Notes under the pieces: model-generated
Seen by the model: the letters and a program-made list of their open reading frames with translations, nothing else
Told to the model about the DNA's origin: nothing
The model's database searches: none
Origin: Halicephalobus mephisto
Lineage: Eukaryota > Nematoda > Chromadorea > Rhabditida > Panagrolaimidae
Direction: 5' to 3'
Assembly (NCBI GenBank): GCA_009193035.1
Contig: SWDT01000102.1
Span: 124,001-188,000, forward strand
Length of the DNA: 64,000 nt
Program-made: the position numbers and the translations under genes
Shown here: positions 11,159-28,952 of the stretch, piece by piece
How the letters are laid out: each line of letters opens with the position of its first letter
How positions within the stretch are numbered: the first letter of the stretch is position 1

Positions 11159-14100
11159 ATGAATAATTCAATATTAATAGAAGATGGTCCTCGAACTTAT
11201 GCCCTTGTCCTGGCAATTATTCCGATTATGACCGTTTTTGGAAACGCTCTGGTCGTTCTGGCCGTTTATCGTGAAAAATCCCTTCAAACAGTCACGAATT
11301 ATTTAATTGTTTCGTTGGCTATTTCGGATTTTCTTGTAAGTTTTAATTTAAAATTAATTATTTAAAAAAATTAATTACTTTAAAAAAATTTTCTATCTAG
11401 AAAAAAATTTTTATTTTAAAAAAAAGTGAATTATTTTTTTAAAAAATCTTTATTTAAAAAAAATTAATTATTTTTAGGAAAATTTTTTAAAAAAATTTTT
11501 ATTTTAAAAAAATGAATTATTTTTTTAAAAAAATTTTCATTTTTAAAAAATCTTTATTTAAAAAAAATTAATTATTTTTAAGAAAATTTTTATTTTAAAA
11601 AAATGAATTATTTTTTAAAAAATTTTTATTTTAAAAGAAAATTTTTATTTTTAAAAAAATTAATTATTTTTAAAAATTCTCAAAAAAGTCATAAATTTTA
11701 AAAAAATGTCATTTGAAAGTTGAATGAGAATTTTACGGTTAATAAAAAAATCGAATTTTAACATAAGACCATTTTTCATTCATCTTTTTCAAAAAACCAA
11801 ATTCGCCATATTTTTTGCAAAACGGAACAGATAAAGCTTCAAGTTGGAGATTTCGGATTTTCTGACAAATTGCCTTCAGATTGCAGCATGTCGGAATTCA
11901 GCTTAAGGTTTTGGAATTTTCTAAAACTTCAAATTTTTGAAATGTTTACAAACTTTTTTGATGTTTTTTGAATTTAAAAATTTAAAAATTTAAAAAATTC
12001 TTCAAACATTTTCAATTTTATAAAAATTTTAAAACTCAAAAAATTTTTCAAACTTAAAAAAATCTAAAAATTTTTAATTTTTTAAATTAACATAATATAA
12101 AAAACGAAAATATTCAAGTTTTTTTAAATAACATAATATAAAAAAATGAAAATATTCAAATTTTCTAAAGTGATATTATATAAAAAATAAAAATATTTAA
12201 ATTTTTTAAATAACATAATATAAAAAAATAAAAATATGCAAATTTTTTTAAATAATATTATATAAAAAAACAAAAATATTTAAATTTTTTAAATAACATA
12301 ATATAAAAAAAATAAAAATATTTGAATTTTTTAAATAATGTAATATAAAAAATAAAAATATGCAAATTTACAGGAATTTTATTATTTTAATTACAGGTTG
12401 CAATATGTGTGATGTCCTTTGCCGTATATTTCGAAGTAAGTTTCGCAACAAACCAATAATTCATCTTTCGTGGCTCTTGAAATATTTATATAATTTCAGT
12501 ACAACCGTTTTGTCTGGGGACTTGGTTCGACACTTTGCAATTTGTATATTGGATTCGATGTAGTGTGTTCAACAGCATCAATTCTGAATCTCTTGGCAAT
12601 TTCACTAGATCGGTAAATTAATCACTTCTAAATATCAAGCATACTGTAGATTTATTTTTTCCATTTTTCCATTTTTTTAAAATTCTAATTTTTAAAACTT
12701 TTTTCATTTTTAAATATTTTTTTTATTTTTAAACTTTTTTTTATTTAAAAAAAATATTTTTATTTTATTATTTTTTAAATTTATTTATTTTTATTTAAAA
12801 TTTTCTTATTTTCTTTATATTTAAATTTTTTATTAAACTTTTCTAGAATTTTTAAAATTTTTTAGTTTTTTTTATATTTAAATTTTTAAATTTTTTAAAT
12901 TTTTTTATATATTTAAATTTTTTTTGTTTAAAATTTTCTAGTTTTTTTTATTTGAAATTTTTTAGTTTTTTAAATTTATTTTTTGATATATTTTTTGGCT
13001 TATTTTTGATTTATTTGTTGATTAATTAGAGACTTTAGATATATCGCCATAAGTCATCCATTAGCCTATGCACAATATGGCACGAAAGGTGGTCGAGCTC
13101 TGGTGTCTATTTCGCTCGTTTGGGGAGTTTCCCTCGCCGTGGGGATGCCAATTTTTATGGGTGCAAATCAATTAGATGAAGCTAAAGAGGTAATTAAAAA
13201 TATTTAAATTAAATGTTTAAAAAATTTAATTTAGGCATGTGAATTCACAAATGGATATTTTATTATTGTTTCGTCTTTACTTTCGTTTTTTTTGCCTTGT
13301 ATGGGAATGATCGCACTTTATACTGTAATTTTTCGAAGACTTAAACAACGGGAAAGAGCCCGATCAATGAGACACTATCATCCGAACATAAACAAGCCCG
13401 AAAACGACAGGATAAGCACGGCTCTTCTCAGCGGAGCCAGGATAGCCCGACAGATGGGAAAACATTTCAAAGATAAAACTGATCAAATTCTACTCGAGAT
13501 CAGTTTCCAAGTAAGAAACCAAAATTTATTAAAAAATTTAAAAAATTAATTAAAAAATTAAAATATTTTTTAAAATATTCTAAAAATTTATTTAAAATAC
13601 TCTAAAAATTTTAAAAATTAATTAAAATATTCTAAAAATTTATTGTAAGATTCTAAAAATCAATTAAAATATTAATTAAAAAATTCTAAAAATTAATTAA
13701 AATACTCTAAAAATTTATTTAAAATATTCTAAAAATTTTAAAAATTAATTAAAAAATTAAAATATTTTTTAAAATATTCTAAAAAAATTAAAAAACTTTT
13801 AATTTCTAAAATTAGATTTTTTTTTAATTTTTAAAAACAAAAATTAATTTTAAAATTTTGAATTTTTTTTAACTTTTTAGGATTTAATAAAATGTAAAAT
13901 TCTGGAAATTTATTTTTTGGAAATATTTGTGATTTTTATGATGATTTTTTTAAGACTTCTTCGTTCCCAACCATGAGTTCTTCGGAATCCGATGAATCTA
14001 GCTCCATGGAAGACGTGAAATTTGGGGCTCAAGCTGATGACGTCATCACTTCGGCCGTTGTTGAGCCAGAAACCGCCATAGTTCCGGAAAAAAACGATTT

Positions 14101-15380
14101 TTCTTCAGTAATTGACAGTTCGGAAAAAGACACAAAAACTGAAACACAAAATGGATCTGTTTTAATTCGGTCTTTTGGAGAAGATCTTGAAGATGAATTA
14201 TTTCCGTTTATTGATAGTTCTTTTAGTAGAACTAATTCTAAAAATGATACTGTAAATAGTAAGAAATTTTCAAATTGTTTAAGTAGGATCAAACGTCAAA
14301 GTTACTCCATGGCCCCCCTGGACACTTTGGTTTTCACCAGTCTCGACGAGAGCCTCTCATCACGCAACCCCACCACCACGGCTTCTCCACGTCGAAATTC
14401 TTTTTCCAAAAAAAAAAATGGAATTCTTGTCACTTCCCAGTCTGTGCCGCTGAATGTAACTCTAAATGGATTGAGCAAGGCACGACAGACCCAGGGCAAA
14501 GTGAATGAAAAAACAAATTCAGAAGACGAAAAAACTACTGTATTGGACAGTGTATATAGTCTTTGTAGAATTGCAAAATCACAAAAACCGTCGAAAAAAC
14601 ATCTTATTACTGTACCTAATGAGAGAGTCATTACTATGGAAGACAAATCAAGTTTGAACATCAACAGTCCGAAATTGAAAAGTGACGAAAGCTGGCATGA
14701 TTCCATCAGGGATTATCGAGAAGAATTCTGGAAACGATTCACAGGGGGCTTCAGAACTCGGCCATCCAGACAGCTAGTGAAGAAGGTGACGAAGCAGATG
14801 AAGAGGGAACACAAAGCCACAGTTACCTTAGCTGTTGTTTTAGGTAATTTTTATTTTTATAATTTCGTAATTTTACAATTTTTACAATTTTATTAGTTTC
14901 GTAATTTTTATTAATTTTATGATTTTATTAATTTTTTACAATTTTCGTTGATTTTATGATTTTTGCAATTTTTATTAATTTTACAATTTTTACAATTTTT
15001 ATTAATTTTATGATTTTTGCAATTTTTAATTTTATAATTTTTATTAATTTTATGATTTTGTTAATTTTTATTAATTTTATAATTTTTATTAATTTTATAA
15101 TTTTAATAATTTTTATTAATTTAGCTGTTTTTCTCGGATGTTGGCTTCCGTTTTTCACACTTCATACAAGTAACGCGATTTGCATGCTCAATAACGCCGA
15201 CGGCTGTGTTCATTTTGTCGCAACTCTTTTCACTACATGGCTGGGATAGTAAGTTTTGATTTTTAATTAATATTAAAAAATTGTTTCAGCTTGAATTCTT
15301 CGCTGAATCCATTAATCTATACGGTCTTTGATCAACGATTTCGAAAAGCGTTTAGAAATATTTTAAATTGTTCCCGTTGA
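11159..15380 (+). CDS. D2-like dopamine receptor (dop-2/dop-3 class)
   Basis: Inhibitory biogenic-amine GPCR. Exons 11159-11335, 12397-12435, 12500-12612, 13039-13189, 13235-13510, 13955-14843, 15125-15248, 15290-15380; phases match throughout; 619 residues. TM1 [12 protein letters not shown]3 with the amine-binding Asp ([10 protein letters not shown], about residue 92) and DRY split by an intron (D109-Y111); TM5 serines S173, S174, S177 in [10 protein letters not shown] as in D2 receptors; TM6 [11 protein letters not shown]7 [12 protein letters not shown] and a short tail ending NILNCSR. The third intracellular loop is about 350 residues, Ser/Thr-rich and acidic at first, ending in the basic [11 protein letters not shown] before TM6. 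A long loop with a short tail is typical of D2-type, Gi/o-coupled receptors. I cannot separate DOP-2 from DOP-3. Introns are filled with A/T arrays. The gene converges on unc-7. Confidence 0.9.
12060..12360. repeat. tandem array, about 45 bp unit, in receptor intron 1
   Basis: TTTAAATAACATAATATAAA followed by AAATGAAAATATTC-like sequence recurs about seven times. A/T only, no frame; it ends just before the 39-base second exon. Confidence 0.65.
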
Positions 15381-15670
15381 AACCAAGAATATCAAAAATT
15401 AAAACTTATCAATTTATAATTTATTAAATTTTTATTGGCAAATTAAAATTTAGAACAATGAATTAGATAAATTTGGATGAGGAATCATGAGGGAGGATTG
15501 AAAGCATCTTGGGGTGGCGGGATTAGGACACCTGGCAGCAAGCTTAGATCCAAACTGGGATTTAAAAAAGATATTAGATTATGGTACACTATAAGTCACT
15601 GGGATTTTGTCAAAGTAACATCCAAAGTGAGCTTTCAACACACACAAAAAGGGTACATTGGAATGGTTCT

Positions 15671-15833
15671 ACAAAAAAAACGTAACTTTTAAAGCAGTAA
15701 CAATTGCGAAATTTGACAAAAATGTAATAATCGTCACATTTTTCGTGAATATTTGAAATTTGTGACGAAAATTAAAAAATAATAGTGACGATTTATATTT
15801 CTTACTGGATCGAAAGTTACGATTTTTTGTGTG
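15671..15833. repeat. fold-back repeat (MITE-like), copy 2, best preserved
   Basis: Ends are imperfect inverted repeats: ACAAAAAAAACGTAACTTTT at the left, and the reverse complement of the right end reads ACACAAAAAATCGTAACTTTC. CAGTAACAA-type words follow inside each end, and the centre folds on GTCAC/GTGAC pairs (GTCACATTTTT ... TTTGTGACG). No frame. Directly followed by a satellite array. Confidence 0.75.
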
Positions 15834-16440
15834 TAATGTATCAGATACGTTACATCTAATGTGGCGATATATTGAGCACGATACACCGATATCAACTTAA
15901 TGCATCAATACATTGAATATAACACAAAGATATTATATTTAATACATCGATACATTGAATATAATGCATTTGATATATCAGAAACGTTTTAATACATCAG
16001 ATATATTGAATACAATGTAATGACATCAACTTAATATATCGATACATTGAATATAATGCATTTGATACATCAGAAACGTTTTAATATATCAGATATATTG
16101 AATATAATGTAGTGACATCAACTAATGCAACTATACGTTGAATACAATATATCCGATACATCAGAACTAGTTTGATCTATCGATACATTATATACAATAC
16201 ATCGATATCAACTTGGTGTAATGGTACATTGAATATAACGCAAAGATATTATATTTAATATATCGATACATTGAATATAATCTATCTGATATATCAGAAC
16301 TAGTTTGATCTATCAATACATTATATACAATACATCGATATCAACTTGGTGTAATGGTACATTGAATACAGTACACCGATATCGATTCAATGCATCGACT
16401 TGATGTATCTGATATATCAGACCTGGTTTAATGTATCTAC
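15834..16440. repeat. GATACAT / ATATATC satellite array
   Basis: About 600 bases of related words: GATACATTGAATATAAT, CATCAGATATATTGAATA, GATATCAACTTAAT, ATCAGAAACGTTTTAATA. These recur with a period near 100 bp and sub-periods. The same words form the single-copy spacers between fold-back copies at 28.5-28.8 kb and 56.7 kb, so array and fold-back element belong together. Confidence 0.75.
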
Positions 16441-16621
16441 ACATTGTATGCCATGTACCCATTTTTGTGTGCAATAGCCCCAATTTGCAGAATTACCAAA
16501 ACCATAATCAATAAAACTGACAATGAATTTTGGTCTTAGTTGACGTGAATTCTGATTTTTGTTAGGCAGTATAATTGTTATGGAAGGAAAAGTAAATCGG
16601 CAGTGATCTTTGGAAAGATAA

Positions 16622-21643
<5,022 letters not shown>

Positions 21644-21823
21644 CTGTTTCAGAAATTCAAAAATTTGACAAATCCAATTTTAACAATTACAGAATATCCA
21701 GTGTAATATTAGTACAAAATTAACATTTGAGAAAATTAATCAGAAATTACATTTTATCCCAGACATCAAGAAAATAATGAATTCAAGGAGATTCGCGAAG
21801 GCGGTCGTCCCAGCATTCAAGAC

Positions 21824-22011
21824 TGCCTCCGGCGTTCATTGTAATCGCCAGCGGTAGGGGACCATGAATGCTTTGCTTTAAATTTGTGTTTCTGGCCATT
21901 CCCGAAAATTTGCCGGAAACGGTGACTGGCCACAGTCCATCCAAAAACGTGTTGATTGGGCATGCTTCTAAGTAGGTACTCAGACTTGGTCATGACGTAA
22001 AAGACCGACAA
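21824..22011 (-). other. exon-like island upstream of the unc-7 long exon
   Basis: Balanced composition and two minus-strand frames open together. In one, ATG at 21899 gives 25 codons (MARNTNLKQSIHGP...) ending in phase 1 at 21824, which fits the phase needed by the unc-7 exon at 21643; the donor GTCTTG is weak. In the other a 64-residue frame runs 22011-21817. It may be the first exon of a long unc-7 isoform; I recognise no domain. Confidence 0.3.
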
Positions 22012-23619
22012 TTGACATAATGTTGAATTTTTTAAAAATGACCAAAAAGAAAAAAAATATGCATAAAATTCTTAAAGGACATTTGAACAATGTCAGTTTT
22101 AAAGTTTTCTCGGTCAGCAAGCGCGATTTGATGAATACTAAATAAGGAAACAGTCGTCGTGGCCATTGAGAAAAGTTTCGAAGATTTCAATTTAAATCAA
22201 AAAATGTCAAAAATTTTCGTCCAATTAAGTCAAAAATAAAAATTTAAACAACATAAATTAAAAATTAAAAGTTATTTTTAAAAATAATAAAATTTTGGAA
22301 ATTTAACAATTTTAAAAAATTAAATTTTAAAATATAATTTTTAAAAAAATAGTTTTTTTTAATTTCTAAAAATTTTCAAACTTAAAAATTTGTTCATTTT
22401 TAAATAATTTAATTTTTGAATTAAAAACTATAAATTATAAAAAATCAATTTATTTTTAAATTTTCGAAGAAACCTATGTCTTGGTTGGTGACAACAAAGC
22501 TCTTCGGGATATGACAGGATATGTTTAACACTCGACGGATTTGATGCTCGATTTGAGATTAAACAAACGTCTGTCGTTTTTTGAGGTTAGAAATGATTGA
22601 AATATTGATGTAGGTAAAAAATCAAAAAAATTTCAATTTTAAAAAAGTAAAAAAACGAACATTTTTAAATATATCAATCATGAAACCATGACTGAGATTA
22701 ATCCCAAAGTTCAGACAACCAAGTCTGGAGGAAATCCAGGAACAAGCGGTCTAGTTTGTTTCGCAAAAACTGAAGAGTGAGAAAACAAAGTCTCTGAATA
22801 AAGAATGGCTTTCCGTAAATTTATGACTTTCAAAATGAAGCTACCGACAAAATATATCATGGCTCAATTGCATTTTGTTTCTAAGAAAGTGCCAGAGGAA
22901 GTGACCAGAACTATCGATTTTTGGAATCAATTTCGGATTAACTCCAGATCGAAAATTGAAAAGTTCAAATTTACATCGAATCAATTCAAGTTTCAAAATT
23001 GAAGATTTCAAATAAATTTGACGTTATAAAAAAAGTACTAATATTAAAAATATATTTAATAGTAGTGATTCTCACAACGAAAAAATTGAAATAAACAAAT
23101 TTCCTTGGCTAAATTTTTGAATCAATTCAAGTTTTAAAATTGAAGATTTCAAATAAATTTGATGTTATAAAAAAAGTATAAATATTAAAAATACACTTAA
23201 TAGTAGTGATTCTCACAACGAAAGAATTGAAATAAACAAATTTCCCTGACCAAAATTGTTGATTTTTGAAATTACATAAGATTTTGAAATTGTTCTCAAA
23301 TTTGCAAAGAATCCTAAAAATATTCATTGAAGTTTAGAAGAGTTTGAAATTTTTAATAAAATTTAGAAAAATTTTGGAACTTTCTACTGGATCCAAGAAG
23401 ATTCTAAATGTTTCCATTTTATTCTGGAAATTTTCAGAAACTTTTACTAGATTCTAGGACTATAGTTCCTTTCTCCAAAAGTGTGAATTTTATATACATA
23501 TATATTCGACTCTTTTCGATAGGTAAAGTTCAATGATATCTACAATATCTGTCAAAAATTTAAAAAATAGAAATTATTCAATGACAAAAATTAAAAAATT
23601 AGTTTTATTTTGGGGTTAC

Positions 23620-23710
23620 TGTAGGAGATAGGGACCTAGAAAAAAGAAGATAAGAGAAAGTCAGTGTGAAAGAGGATGCGAACTAGGTCCTATCGCGATA
23701 ATCCCTGAAA
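23620..23710. other. imperfect inverted repeat, potential hairpin
   Basis: ATAGGGACCTAG near 23637 pairs with CTAGGTCCTAT near 23690, one bulged base, loop of about 45 bases. Could form a hairpin in RNA, but there is no other sign of an RNA gene. Confidence 0.35.
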
Positions 23711-23762
23711 TTACGGTAGGAGACTGCTCGTTGTTTTATGAAGCTGATTACTTTGGAAAATT

Positions 23763-23787
23763 GTTATTATCACTATTATTATTAATA

Positions 23788-23818
<31 letters not shown>

Positions 23819-23832
23819 TATTGTTATTGTGT
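23763..23832. repeat. ATT trinucleotide microsatellite
   Basis: About 70 bases of near-pure ATT repeats with a few ACT and AAT variants. Confidence 0.85.
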
Positions 23833-26060
23833 TTGGATTGGTTTTTTTTCATTTTATCTATCGTTTAGAATAAAGAAGTTCAAGAATTGAACTCTCAAAA
23901 GCCTGGCTTGTACTACAGGAAATGGAAATAATTGTTAGTGACGTGAGTGGAAGTATTTTTATCTTTATTTTTTGTCCATATTTCATCTTATTTAAGTACA
24001 GGTCCCGAAAGGAAATACTCTTCACCTAATCAGCTGACTTATGGTCTGTAAAAAGAGCAGCAGATTACTATTACGCAATAGGTCTTGTGTTTCATATCCC
24101 ATACCTACTGACAATGTAAGTTGTTATTCTATATTATTCCTATTTACAGATGGTTTCGAATCCGAATTATTCTATTAAAACACTAGGTTGGATGTAACTT
24201 CAATCATCAGAGGATGAAGATTTATAAAAATTAATTCCTTTTGTACTTCAATTGGGCCCAGATTAAATACGTTAAATTACGTTTGGTTAAAGTACATATT
24301 TTTTGTTTCTTTTTTTCCGACAACTAACATTAATCTTTTTGCATGACCCATTGGATGGAGTTGAAATATGTCCATAAAACGCAATTTTCGAAGCAGAACA
24401 TATATGGAAGCATATCCGATTTTAGAGAGATTTTAAAATTTATAAAATTCTCAAAAGGTTTAAGAACTGGATTTTGGATATTTCTGCAAAACTTTTGTCT
24501 TAAAAATAACATTGAGAACTTAATTTAAAAGTCGTTATTGATCCTAATAGCTTAACTTCAGAGGAATTCCCTAAAGACAAGGATAAGGAAAGTATTACGC
24601 AGTAGACGAACGAGTTGGTATTTGTATCTACAGAATCCGCAAAAAGTAAATTTCCACACCTTGAAACGGCCTAATTTCGCCAGATGTCGATGCCAGGCCG
24701 CATGCCCATGCATTTATCAATCCCAGATCGATAGCCGGAAAAACTGTCGATATATAGCAATAAAATAGAGAGGAAATAATATGTTGATGCTGCTTATTTG
24801 GAATTTCGAAAAGGCAGTGGTCCACGAAAATTCGGCAAATGCCGGGAATAATTCAGGTAACAGCCAGCTTAGCGTGACGACAGAAGAAATTCTGCGATAA
24901 ATTTTCAGCACATTTTAAATCTCCAAATATGGCTGGAGAAATCCTCAAGAAAATGAACATATTTTCATTATCAGATTTCTCTCAAAATTAAAATATTTAT
25001 ATTAAGCTGTCATTCGATCAATTGGCGATATTGACACTTGTCGGAATCGATGAATTAGGGAAGTTGGAAATCGAAAAACAAATAACTGAAGAGTAATAAA
25101 CTGGAAGAAATCAATCTTGGAGTTTGACAACAATTGACGTGATTACTAAGTAAAGCAACAGTTTTCTATTGTTTTTGACGAAAAATAAATAGGTGTACAC
25201 TGTTTAGAGGGAAATTTAGCTAGTCAGAATCGCTGTTGCCCCCGGAGGCGGTGCCACGTTTCAGCTAGAGGAAGCCAAATGGATGTTGAAAATTAACAGG
25301 ACTTGGAATTCCATAAATTACAAAACTTTAAAATAATGACCAAAATTGAAAAAATTTCTTTCAAGATTCTATTTTTGAAGAATAAAATTTAGGAACAATT
25401 TTTACTCAAACAACTTGTGGACTCTTAAAAAGGAAATCTTGATGCTGTGACAAAACGATCTCATCATCGGGCGGTTTCCATTTGCAAAAATTTTCGGCAA
25501 ATGCGTAAATTGTCTGCGGACAGACAAGTCTTCTTTTTTATGGCTTTGACGGCTTCATTCACTTAGTACATCAGGCGCTGCGTGTGGTTGATTAGCTTCA
25601 AAAATGCCCTTCGGCATTGTTGATGGTGTGGTAAAACAATGGATAAAGTAAATTTGACTTTTTTGAAAACTAAGTTTGGTCAATTTCGTTATTAAAATTT
25701 ACAATTATAAAAATAAAGAAAAACAAAATACTAAATTTCAGACCGTGAGAAAAAACCAAAGTTTGAAAACTACAAGTTGAAAAATAAACGAACCTTTTCT
25801 GTTTCATTAAGGCAGAATTTGATTTTGGAGGAAATAATTACGGTAATGCGACGCGTTTTTGGTTATTTATAAATTAAAACAAAAGAATTCAATGAATTTT
25901 CGCATATCAAATGCTTAAATATCTGTTTTCTCATTTCAAAAGTCTCGGTCCGTTGCCAAAGCAACGTGTTCAAGTAACTAAAATTAAAATTTTGTCAAAT
26001 GAATAATTTTATTTGTTGGATCGGGCACTCCATCCTTAATGAGAAATGCAATCTACAGAG

Positions 26061-26333
26061 AGTGCTGGGTCCCGAACCGATTCCCTTAGCATTGAGAAGA
26101 AGCATTTGATCCCGAACGGATTCTCTTAGGATCACAGGAAGTATTTGGTCTCGAACGGATTCTCTTAGCATGGGAAGGAAGTGTTTGGTCTCGAACAGAT
26201 TCTCTTAGAATCAACAGGAAGTGTTTGGTTTCGAACGGATTCCCTTAGAATTAACAGGAAGCGTTTGGTCCCGAACAGATTCTCTTAGAATTAATAGGAA
26301 GCGCTGGGTCCCGAATGGATTCTCTTATTACTG
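26061..26333. repeat. 40-bp minisatellite, seven units, balanced composition
   Basis: Unit core TTTGGTCYCGAACRGATTCT then CTTAGAATYAAYAGGAAGYG, repeated every 40 bases. Unlike the other arrays it is about 45% G+C. Forty is not a multiple of three and no frame stays open across it, so it does not encode a peptide repeat. Confidence 0.85.
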
Positions 26334-28067
26334 ACAAAGGAACATAGTTTTTCTTGACTGGTATTGTTATATGTTTTGTTGCGTGTGTCGAGTTCGATAC
26401 AGTATTTTGTATTGTGCCTAAGGCATCTATTGTATAAATCTATTCTTCGAGAATCAACTCCATCCAGACGCGGGCCACTTGGAGTGACAAATACTACACA
26501 TTAATAATTTCGATGTTTACATAACTCTTTTTTTGTGAAGTTAACGTCAAATTTTGAAGATTTCTAAAAATGACAGATCTGGCACTTATGAATAATAAAA
26601 ACTGACAAGATTGACACTTTAAAAATTTAAAAATCAAACTTGAAGAAAATTGTAAAAAATAAATCTAAAAACAAATCGAGATTGAACCTGAAAATTACGA
26701 TTATTTTTATTTTTAAAATTGCACATGTCCACTCTCAGAATTATGTTCGAAAAAATACTTTTATCAAACTCACTTTATGATGTTTGAACATAACTTAACG
26801 ACAGGATTCCCAAAAATCCTGATCCCGTCGACAAATCACTGATGGAATTGTCCGGGAAAAAGTCAAACATGGATGAAATTCCATAATATGGCGGCTATGA
26901 GGAGACAAAACATAAAGAACAAAGTTCTTGGCAGTAATCTGATAAAAAGTAAAAAAGTTTCTCATTTCGAATAAAAAATTAAAAAAATCATTTCGAATAA
27001 AAAATTTAAAAAAAAAACATTTCGAATAAAAAAATTTAAAATTAAAAAAATCATTTCGAATAGAAAATTTAAAATTAAAAAAAAATCATTTCGAATAAAA
27101 AATTTAAAAAATTTCTTATTTTGAATAAAAAATAAAAAATAAAAAATTTAAAATTTAAAAAATTATTTCGAATAAAAAAATCACGTTTGAAAATTAAAAT
27201 TTATATAAAATTGATTTTTTGAGTGTTTTAAAACTAGTGATTCTTTTCATCCAAAAGAATTTCCAGTATTCTGTAGATGAGCTAACAAAATCAAATTTGG
27301 CGTTTTTTTGGAACTTGCAATGGAGCGAGGAGCTGGTGTCTATGTTGACGACTTATGCCGTCCCGTTCTTGACCAAAGACATCGGTCTGTTATGGATTAG
27401 TCAAAACATAGGCAAACGTCAAAAAAAAAACTAATAAATGATGGAAAAAATTTAAAAAAAAAATAAAAATTGATAAATAATGAAAAAATTTAAAAAAATA
27501 AAAATTAATAAATGATGGAAAAAATTTTAAAAAAATAAAAACTAATAAATAATGGAAAAAATTTTAAAAAAATGAAGTTTATTAAATTTTCAGAATTCCA
27601 TTTGTAAAATTATTAATTTTATTTAAAATATTTTTTTACTAAAATCCAAAAAATAAAACTTCCAAATTTTTTGAAACATAAAATTTTCGAAAATTTAGTG
27701 GAAGGGGGTCTTGTAACCGGGCGTTTTCGAAAAGATTATCTCGTCTTTGAAATGTTGAAGTCCGAAGATTATTCACCTAAGACCGTTTTATAAATATTGT
27801 TAATTAAATAGAAAAATAATTTTTTAAAGTAAAAATTTAAATTTTTAATAAATTTCATAATTGTAAAAAATCGAAAAATTATATTTGAAAAATAGTTAAA
27901 AAATAAATAAAATAAATAAAATAAAAACCAAAGCACAGGTGATTGCCATTTGACGAAGGGGCGGTCTTGGACTTTGACAGCCAGCTTCGAAAATTTATGA
28001 GCGCCATCGGGATTAATTAATATAGCTTAGTTTTAACAATTGCAAATTCGGTGAAAAATTCAATCAA
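26334..28067. other. non-coding DNA within or upstream of unc-7
   Basis: 26340-26900 and 27220-27430 are of balanced composition with no convincing gene. 26940-27180 (CATTTCGAATAAAAAATTTAAA units) and 27430-27560 (CTAATAAATAATGGAAAAAA units) are short tandem arrays. Confidence 0.5.
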
Positions 28068-28221
28068 AACACAAAAAAAATATAACTTTCGATTCAGTAA
28101 CAAATATAAATCATCACTATTATTTTTCAATCTTCGTCAGAAATTTCAAATATTTATAAAAATGTAACAATTATGTTACTTTTCGAAATTATTAAAAAGC
28201 CAAAAGTTGCTTTTTTTATGT
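28068..28221. repeat. fold-back repeat, copy 4
   Basis: ACACAAAAAAAATATAACTT then TCGATTCAGTAACAAATATA at the left; right end AAAAGTTGCTTTTTTTATGT. Followed by a GATATATC-type spacer to copy 5. Confidence 0.7.
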
Positions 28222-28318
28222 GGCCTTAATGGAACTGTACATTGAATCTAATGTATCTGACATATTAAAGCTGTTTTAGCATATCCATATATCATGTACA
28301 ATCCGCCGATATCAATAT

Positions 28319-28466
28319 AAAAAAGTATAACTTTCGATCCAGTAACAAACATAAATCATCATTATTATTTTTCAATCTTTGTCAGAAATATTTGACACTA
28401 ATGAAAAATGTAACGATTATTACATTTCGCAATTGTTACTGGTTCAAAAGTTACAATTTTTTGTGT
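28319..28466. repeat. fold-back repeat, copy 5
   Basis: Left AAAAAGTATAACTTTCGATC then CAGTAACAAACATAAATC; right CAATTGTTACTGGTTCAAAA then GTTACAATTTTTTGTGTTG. First of three copies in tandem with their spacers at a period of about 243 bp. Confidence 0.75.
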
Positions 28467-28561
28467 TGATATCGGTCGATAGCATATGATATATGGATAC
28501 ATTGGAACTGATCTGCTGTATCAGATATATTAGATTCAATATATATTTCTATCAAGTTTGG

Positions 28562-28706
28562 AAAAAAGTTTAACTTTCGATTCAGTAACAAATATAAATC
28601 GTCACTATTTTGTTACAATTTCCGTCACAAAAATCGAATATTCATGAAAAATGTGATGATTGTCACATTTCGCAATTGTCACTGGTCCAAAAGTTACAAT
28701 TTTTTG
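28562..28706. repeat. fold-back repeat, copy 6
   Basis: Nearly identical to copy 7: left AAAAAAGTTTAACTTTCGAT, right end TTACAATTTTTTGTGTTG. The spacer before it (about 28467-28561) begins ATATCGGTCGATAGCATATG and ends TTTCTATCAAGTTTGG. Confidence 0.75.
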
Positions 28707-28801
28707 TGTTGATATCGGTCGATAGTATGTGATATATGGATACATTGGAACTGATCTGATGTATCAGATATATTAGATTCAATATATATTTCTATCAAGT
28801 T

Positions 28802-28952
28802 TGGAAAAAAGTTTAACTTTCGATCCAGTAACAAATATAAATCGTCACTATTTTGTTACAATTTCCGTCACAAAAATCGAATATTCATGAAAAATGTAAC
28901 GATTGTTACATTTCGCAATTGTTACTGCTTTAAAAGTCTTTTTTTTGTGAAA
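28802..28952. repeat. fold-back repeat, copy 7
   Basis: Same left end as copy 6, about 241 bp further on; right end CAATTGTTACTGCTTTAAAA then GTCTTTTTTTTGTG. The spacer 28707-28801 repeats the copy 5/6 spacer with few changes. Confidence 0.75.

Larger units (their letters stand above)
22012..26060. other. large unc-7 5' intron or intergenic region
   Basis: Alternating A/T-rich DNA and short islands of balanced composition (22480-22620, 22690-22960, 24540-24920, 25440-25640). The islands hold only short overlapping frames on both strands and no domain I recognise. A direct duplication of about 110 bp occurs at 22975-23100 and 23120-23245 (AAGTTTCAAAATTGAAGATT-like start, TTCTCACAACGAA end). 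Confidence 0.45.

Noticed and set aside
14928..15158. Long frames with repeated IKLIKIIK or [10 protein letters not shown]
   Set aside because: Translation of an A/T array inside a dopamine-receptor intron; low complexity, no coding signal.
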